Positions 59,714-64,000 of a DNA stretch of 64,000 bases are shown piece after piece. The stretch lies in contig CAWAJF010000012.1 in assembly GCA_963782345.1 (NCBI GenBank), forward strand, positions 32,530-96,529, written 5' to 3'. The DNA comes from DASUPK01 sp963782345. Lineage in GTDB: Bacteria; Actinomycetota; Thermoleophilia; Solirubrobacterales; 70-9. Every line of letters begins with the position of its first letter. Positions within the stretch are counted from its first letter, which is position 1. A program made the position numbers and the translations under genes. The notes below the pieces were generated by a model. That model was given only the letters and a program-made list of their open reading frames with translations, was not told where the DNA came from and ran no database searches.

Positions 59714-60688
59714 ACATGCACCCGGCCACGGACAGGAAGTTCAGAGAGGGTAGGCCCGAGCGCTATTTCTACAATCTTGAAGGGGCGTACCTGAGTCCTG
59801 CTCAACGGCCTCCCAGGACGAGGCCACGCTCAATGTGCCTGCGGTCTGGCAGTGGCGAGACAGAGAGCGAGAGAAGATCTTTCGGGAGTATCGCGGAGGC
59901 GTATTGCTCGACACGCCCGCCATCCTTGTCTGCGACGCAGATTGGGCGGACAACTCGCAGGTGCTTACCCCGACCTCCCTTCTGCGCTCGGAACTACGGA
60001 GCATCGGCGTCAAGACAGTCTTGATCGCCGCGCCCCCCACCGAGCCGAGGGGCGCGCCATCCCCCCACACGGGCAAGACCCAACCGCTCTTCAAGGGAGC
60101 CGACGACTTCTATGGCGCCGGCTTCACCCCGGACGATCTAGTCGTCTTCAACCGGGGAGTCCCACGACCCGCGTTTGACGAATGGGTTGAGCGCGAGAGC
60201 GGTAATCCTCGTGGTCTGCGCGGTCGTTGGCGGGAGGTCTTGAGCGCGACTTCGGGTTCTTGGAAAACCTCTCCCTACTTGCCGATGAGGAGGGTCGATT
60301 CCGTCTGTCGCTCCGAACCCTTGCGAACATCGCCGGTTGGAAACACCCGGAGTATGCGGCTAGGGCCCTCGAGCAGAACGAAGCGTCCCGGCCTCACAAG
60401 CGAGCACGCGCTATGGGTCTGGACGGCATACATGGCACTCGCCGCGGAGTTTGGAAGGGTGCCCATAGAGACTGGTCGCTTCAGTGGGCCGCCCAGGCGG
60501 GGGAGGAAACGGCTCCGGAGTTTCGGATTGCAAAGGAATCCGGGCGGTCACCCTGTACGCCCGTTCGACTTGGCGATCTTTCACTGGACAGCGACTTCCC
60601 GCAGTTCACCGTGCTCGGATGGCGAGGGGCGCACCGCGACGGCGGACAAACTGTGACGCAAAAAGACGACGAAGGGCTAGCCGCGTGA
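59704..60688 (+). pseudogene. DUF3854 (Toprim-like) primase-type gene, frameshifted
   Basis: A start at ATG 59704 gives MRIDMHPATDRKFREGRPER in one frame. From about 59800 another frame reads TLNVPAVWQWRDREREKIF, then AILVCDADWADNSQVLT with the acidic Toprim site, VKTVLIAAPPTE, and KGADDFYGAGFTPDDLVVFN. A third frame then gives RDFGFLENLSLLADEEGRF and LRTLANIAGWKHPEYAARAL, before returning near 60400 (ALWVWTAYMALAAEFGRVPI). DUF3854 domains occur in plasmid, ICE and phage primase-like proteins. At least three indels are implied. Confidence 0.65.
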
Positions 60689-61003
60689 CGAGACTCTTGT
60701 CCGGGCGGATGGATGAGCGCCCAGAACGGCAACGGGCTCCGAGAGGACTACCGACCCCGCCCGGTCGTTCACCCGCGCGGCTCGCCCGCGAGATCGCCAA
60801 GGCGGTGGCGGTACCACGCAAGGCCCTTGGCCTCGAGGAAGCCGCGACTTCACTCGGCGTGAGCACCGACCACTTCAAGGAGCACATCGCCCCGGAGCTG
60901 CGAATCGTGCGGCGAGGGCGGCTGGCGAGCTTCAGTCCCCGTTTCAGAGCTTGACCGCTGGCTGGAAGAGGCGGCGTCCTTCGCCCTTCCGCCAGATCAT
61001 TAA
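60685..61003 (+). pseudogene. Excisionase-like helix-turn-helix gene with one frameshift
   Basis: From GTG 60685, a basic Pro/Arg leader runs to ALGLEEAATSLGVSTDHFKE, then HIAPELRIVRRGRL, a MerR-like excisionase HTH. Near 60930 the frame must shift to give VPVSELDRWLEEAASFALPP before TAA 61001-61003, which is the usual end of these proteins. The site is beside CCCC and CGG runs. Excisionase genes of this kind lie next to primase genes in actinobacterial integrative elements. Confidence 0.6.
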
Positions 61004-61169
61004 CCCCGACCCAAAGGAGCAGTCCAAACATGGACGGCCATACCGTCTTGATCAAGTCGACGCCCGCACCAAGTCAGCACGGCACCAAGCCCAAGCAATC
61101 TTGCTCGCGCCAGAGTCCGCCGAGTAACCCAACAAAGGACCCCGTAAGTCGAGCAAGGGCAAGACCGTC

Positions 61170-61493
61170 ATGGATGCCGCACCGACGCCCTGGCGGCCAT
61201 CGAGCAAATCAAGACCGAGGCATGGACCAAGGACCGACAGCTTGCCGAGGCCCTGGAGGCGAAGCAGCGGGCCGAGGAGCAGGCCGCGAAGGATCGCCGG
61301 AAGGCCGACGAAGCGCCCAAGAAGGTGGACGGACTCCGAGCAGAGATCGTCCAGACCCGCGCCAGCGTTGCCGGGGAAGTGGCGACCCTCAAAAGCCGAG
61401 AAGGAACTACTAGCTCAACGCGACCGGGAATCCGCGATAGGCTCCGAACGCCTACGTCTCGCCACTCGCGGGACACAGGCCAAGGGACGCTGA
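61170..61493 (+). pseudogene. Small coiled-coil gene with frameshifts
   Basis: ATG 61170 starts in one frame, but the coding character lies in the next: DALAAIEQIKTEAWTKDRQ, AEALEAKQRAEEQAAKDRRK and VDGLRAEIVQTRASVAGEVA. At about 61392, in CTCAAAAGCC, the frame changes again to KAEKELLAQRDRESAIGSER, ending at TGA 61493. The whole is a highly charged helix or coiled coil. One indel coincides with an AAAA run. Confidence 0.5.
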
Positions 61494-61572
61494 GAGATCG
61501 GCCGCCCTTTCCACTGATCGCCACTTAGCCCCCCACTACAACATCTTCGAGAACACAGAGACAGAGGAGACC

Positions 61573-61659
61573 ATGACCACTGACACAGGGCTACCGCAGG
61601 ATGAGTCGGATGGAGCTGAAACGCCGTCTGAGGACATACCTGAGGGCGCCGGAGGGTAG
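61573..61659 (+). CDS. Short acidic peptide
   Basis: The product is 28 residues from ATG 61573 with AGAGGAG upstream at the right distance. It is rich in Asp, Glu, Gly and Pro (TGLPQDESDGAETPSEDIPE). It is disordered and very acidic, like small phage or ICE proteins. It is intact, unlike its neighbours. Expression is not proven. Confidence 0.4.
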   Translation: MTTDTGLPQDESDGAETPSEDIPEGAGG

Positions 61660-61676
61660 AAGGGTCTTCTGACGCC

Positions 61677-62150
61677 GTGCCTGCGCACACGCAAGCCGCC
61701 GACAGCCGCCCGCACAAAAAGAGGCTGGCTAAATCCCGCTATACCGAGCAGGAGATCGAGCATGGGCTGGTTGCCCGGGCGCTTCTACAGCGGCAACCGC
61801 AGACGCGCTCACGACGCCCTAAAGCGCCAGGGCTGAAGACCCCGAGACAACACTACAGGCGATGGCGAGACACACAGCACCCTGACTGGTACGCCCAGGT
61901 TCAGCTGAAGGTCATGCCACGCATCCGCGAGTACGCGGCGGAGAAGCACACCGAGCTAGCCGACCTCGAAGGCGAGGCAGCGCGGAAGCTCCTCACACGC
62001 CTGATGGCCGAGTACGAGAGCATCCCCGCACACGCCCTGCCCGGCTCCATCAAGAGCCTGGACATAGGCGCAGCCGTGAACCGGGACAAGGCAGCGATGC
62101 TGAGGGGCGAGAACGCCGAGAAGGCCGGCAGCCATGCGCTCAGCCGCTGA
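61677..62150 (+). pseudogene. Terminase-small-subunit-like HTH protein, frameshifted
   Basis: GTG 61677 gives KKRLAKSRYTEQEIEHGLVA. The next frame gives FYSGNRRRAHDALKRQG, a GNxRRA-type HTH typical of phage terminase-small or transposase-like proteins. A further frame gives ETTLQAMARHT. The original frame then resumes with PDWYAQVQLKVMPRIREYAA and AARKLLTRLMAEYESIPAHA, with SLDIGAAVNRDKAAMLRGE near the end. Two or more indels within about 130 bases break the HTH. The C-terminal helical part is intact to 62150. Confidence 0.5.
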
Positions 62151-62274
62151 GATAGTCCTGGCGCTGAAAGCCAAGGGCTTCGATCCAAAGAACCTGCGGC
62201 TCACGCACACCGAGACGTTCGAGGTTGACTCCGACCGGCCCGACAACATCGAGGGGACGGCAACGAGGCAGTAG
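62134..62274 (+). CDS. Short phage-type ORF
   Basis: The product is 46 residues from ATG 62134, overlapping the end of the HTH gene by 17 bases. The sequence begins MRSAAEIVLALKAKGFDPKN and continues LRLTHTETFEVDSDRPDNIE to a TAG. It is intact and has regular coding character. The family is unknown. The position just after the HTH gene suggests it belongs to the same element. Confidence 0.5.
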   Translation: MRSAAEIVLALKAKGFDPKNLRLTHTETFEVDSDRPDNIEGTATRQ

Positions 62275-62598
62275 CGCGGTATTCCAGTGGTACTCACCCG
62301 CTGATCCGTGCCTGATCTACAGGGCTGGAATCGTTAACTAGACCGCCCCGGCCGAGGCAGAGAACCCAACCATTCCCTTCCTTCTTCTCTCTGTTCGATG
62401 ATCGATGCCTTGCTCAGTTCGAGTCTCAGCCCAGGACCGGAAAGCCGGAACCCCTACCTAGCTGCTGGACGGGGGGCGGGGGAGTGGCTGCGCGCTGGCC
62501 GCGCCGATCACTAAGTAATACCGCCCGACGCGCCGAGTCGCGTCCGTAAACGCGCGCACTTAGCCTGAACCCACCCAGCCGACCAGGAGGACAGGCAC
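62275..62598. other. Non-coding stretch with first copy of a diverged direct repeat
   Basis: There is no convincing gene. ATTCCAG (62281-62287) and CTGGAAT (about 62325-62331) could pair. GTGGTACTCACCCGCTGATC at 62287-62306, continuing CGTGCCT, is copy A of a block that recurs at 62883. A related CCGGAA-rich and G-run block ends GGGGGCGGGGGAGTG near 62487, copy A of one at 63079. Confidence 0.5.
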
Positions 62599-63095
62599 AT
62601 GAGCGAGGTTGCGCGGTTGCGGTTCCCAGACATTTGTTCGCAGAGGGGATCAAGACACACCCGAGGTAGCGGCGGCATTGGACTTGCTGGACCGTGCGTT
62701 TGATGCCCTCTCCGCTCTTGATGGGGTCAGCATCGAGGGCGCGCCGGAGTTGCACGGCACCGCCTAGCTCACGCCGGCTGACACGCGGATTACGGATGCG
62801 CGGGTCCCCTCGCAAACCGCAGAGCCATGCGGCCTAGCGAGCCCGTCCCAAGGTCATCCCAAGCAGCCGGCCGTGGTATTCGGTGGTATCACCCCGCGAT
62901 CCGTGCCTAGCCAGCGGGCGTGTGCGGTTACGCAGACCACGAGCGCAGACAGGGCACGAGGCAAGGCCGCGATCCAATCCGATCCATCCTCGCCGGCCCT
63001 TGATGCACGCGACGCACCACTGCACCGACTGACCACCAGGGGGAACCGGAAACCGGAAACCGATTCGACCAGCTCGACGGGGGCGGGGGAGTGTG
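62288..63095 (+). repeat. Two diverged direct repeats about 600 bp apart
   Basis: Unit A spans about 62288-62487 and unit B about 62884-63093. Each begins with TGGTA-type bases, TCACCC/ACCCC and GATCCGTGCCT (62303-62313; 62898-62908). Each ends with a GACGGGGG-CGGGGGAGTG block (from 62468; from 63076). The 165- and 178-base middles are unrelated except for CCGGAAA-like bases before the final block. Confidence 0.55.
62599..62767 (+). pseudogene. Small broken gene
   Basis: ATG 62599 follows AGGAGGACAGG, an excellent ribosome site. The frame gives MSEVARLRFPD and then loses coding character. Neighbouring frames continue LFAEGIKTHPE and then VAAALDLLDRAFDALSALDG, ending at TAG 62765-62767. Two indels would restore a protein of about 56 residues that is helical at its end. 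The function is unknown. Confidence 0.45.
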
Positions 63096-63237
63096 GTGAG
63101 CAGGACGCCCGCGTAGATTATATGCCCTGTTCCCGACATTTCCGACAGAGAACGCGGGCGGGTACACCTGCCATTTCGGGCAGGCTGTGAACGAGGACGG
63201 TCTTGAAAAGCGATGCGCGCTGAACCGGCGGCTGGCG
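62768..63237. other. Non-coding stretch with second copy of the direct repeat
   Basis: No gene is supported here. It contains unit B of the diverged direct repeats and a G/C-rich block with repeated CCGGAAA (63049-63062). A short AT-rich spot (GATTATATGCC near 63116) could be a promoter element. Nothing else could be identified. Confidence 0.4.
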
Positions 63238-63687
63238 CTAGTCGCGGCGGTCGATTCGGCCGGTTGTCGGGTCGAAGGGGTAGAAGCTGAACGTTGCGTC
63301 CTCTCCCCACCTGCCCGGCTCTTCCTTGTCGGGATGGCCCGTCCAGTGCCGCGGATCGTCCATGACCTCGTACGTCAATGCCATGTGCTCCTCTTCGGTG
63401 ATCTCGTAGTTCATCGCGGCAATGCGTTCATTGACCTCCTCCATCGCCGACTCGCGGCAGAGGCAGATTTGAAGTGTGCCCTCGTCCTCGGTGAGCGCGA
63501 AAGTGCTGGTGCCCATCAGTACCTCGGCCATCGCGGGACCGGCGAGCAGCTTGCCGGTCGACGGATCGAGGCGGCAGACAGAGATCGTGATGTCGTCGGG
63601 ATAGTCGTCGCCGAGCCAGTCGGCCGGGTCGTTCATCTCATCGAGGGTGACTGCACGTCTGTCGCGCTCGCCCTGCTCGTCCTTCAT
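63238..63687 (-). CDS. Hypothetical acidic protein
   Basis: The product is 149 residues from ATG 63687. The frame stays open and coding-like upstream to about 63780 (LFRLIEEWRGEPGTFVAVNG) but lacks a start there, so the true gene is probably longer. The sequence is acidic with many Met/Glu/Asp (DEMNDPADWLGDDYPDDITI, EEVNERIAAMNYEITEEEHM) and ends FYPFDPTTGRIDRRD. Two similar phrases, CRLDPSTGKL and YPFDPTTGRI, suggest an internal duplication. The family is unknown. Confidence 0.5.
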   Translation of the reverse strand: MKDEQGERDRRAVTLDEMNDPADWLGDDYPDDITISVCRLDPSTGKLLAGPAMAEVLMGTSTFALTEDEGTLQICLCRESAMEEVNERIAAMNYEITEEEHMALTYEVMDDPRHWTGHPDKEEPGRWGEDATFSFYPFDPTTGRIDRRD

Positions 63688-63764
63688 CCGTGACTGGACC
63701 GCCTTGAGAACCTCGGTCCCGTTGACCGCAACGAACGTGCCAGGCTCACCGCGCCACTCTTCAA

Positions 63765-63893
63765 TCAGCCGAAACAGTGTTCTCCTATGGCCTTGCCATG
63801 CCCGGGCGGTGCTTCCTCCTCCGGTATGAGGAGTTGATCGCCTCGCTCGATCGTTCCGGCCGGGTACTTGGGGCGCTTGCGAAAGAAGCCCAC
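63765..63893 (-). pseudogene. Probable N-terminal part of the preceding gene, or a separate short ORF
   Basis: GTG 63893 opens 42 codons beginning MGFFRKRPKYPAGTIERGD, then LIPEEEAPPGHGKAIGE, ending at TGA 63765. The frame of the acidic protein becomes coding-like exactly where this one ends (TLFRLIEEW). A single indel near 63780 would fuse them, in keeping with the other frameshifts in this region. Confidence 0.4.
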
Positions 63894-64000
63894 GTCTCGA
63901 ACCTAAACGGCTGTGCACATCGCCGTCAAGGCCCGGCGCGCGCCGGTCAGTGGAACAGTGAGCCGGCGCTGCCTCTAAAAAAAAACGTAGGATCGCGTCG

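Noticed and set aside
62275..63237. CRISPR array
   Set aside because: Only two diverged copies spaced about 600 bp apart; no short regular spacers and no cas genes.

Overview
The window reads as a high-GC actinobacterial chromosome segment. GTG starts are frequent, genes overlap by 4 bases (ATGA or GTGA) again and again, and secreted proteins carry Arg/Lys/Cys-rich tails. Together with the mix of families, this suggests Thermoleophilia (Solirubrobacterales-like). That placement is inference from style and content; there is no marker gene.

From 1 to about 57.4 kb the sequence is densely coding and intact. After a secreted lipase-like protein, a TetR/cupin pair and a cyclophilin comes a pentose-phosphate supercluster. 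It holds zwf divergent from gnd-pgl, rpiA divergent from tkt-tal, pgi with a HAD phosphatase, and a second zwf that leads an overlapping run of GH15 glucosidase, GMC dehydrogenase, NDH-2-type dehydrogenase, aldose epimerase and a cyclase-family hydrolase. Small regulatory cassettes sit between these blocks: ArsR/SRPBCC with an operator over its own start codon, a MerR/aldo-keto reductase unit whose MerR has lost its wing, an XRE regulator split by an in-frame amber codon, and a PspC/sensor kinase/response regulator trio. Then follow cytochrome bd oxidase, a secreted phosphodiesterase, a PLP lyase coupled to an FGGY kinase, a 1435-residue zinc ribbon/kinase/ATPase/nucleotidyl cyclase, envelope proteins, UspA, a subtilase, tadA, pncB, a phosphotriesterase-family enzyme, and a nitric oxide block (quinol-type norB, a Cys-motif membrane protein, a hemerythrin).

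At 55.67-56.9 kb, beside a tRNA-Ser(GGA) gene, lies the most unusual structure: a gene for a wHTH plus DUF559-type nuclease bracketed by two pairs of 44-bp palindromic units. Each pair has a 62-bp period, and the outer ends form a 14-bp perfect terminal inverted repeat. It resembles a REP/RAYT arrangement but has a different enzyme. A second, unrelated 39-bp palindrome occurs twice, 40 kb apart (5596 and 45684), the second time inside a coding sequence.

From 57.43 kb to the end the character changes. A tRNA-Ser(CGA) sequence stops in its anticodon arm and an accessory region follows: a DUF3854 primase-like gene, an excisionase-like HTH, a terminase-small-like HTH, short phage-type ORFs and diverged direct repeats. 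Nearly every longer gene there is broken by small frameshifts. This is either a decaying integrated element or a poorly assembled contig end; the sequence alone cannot decide.
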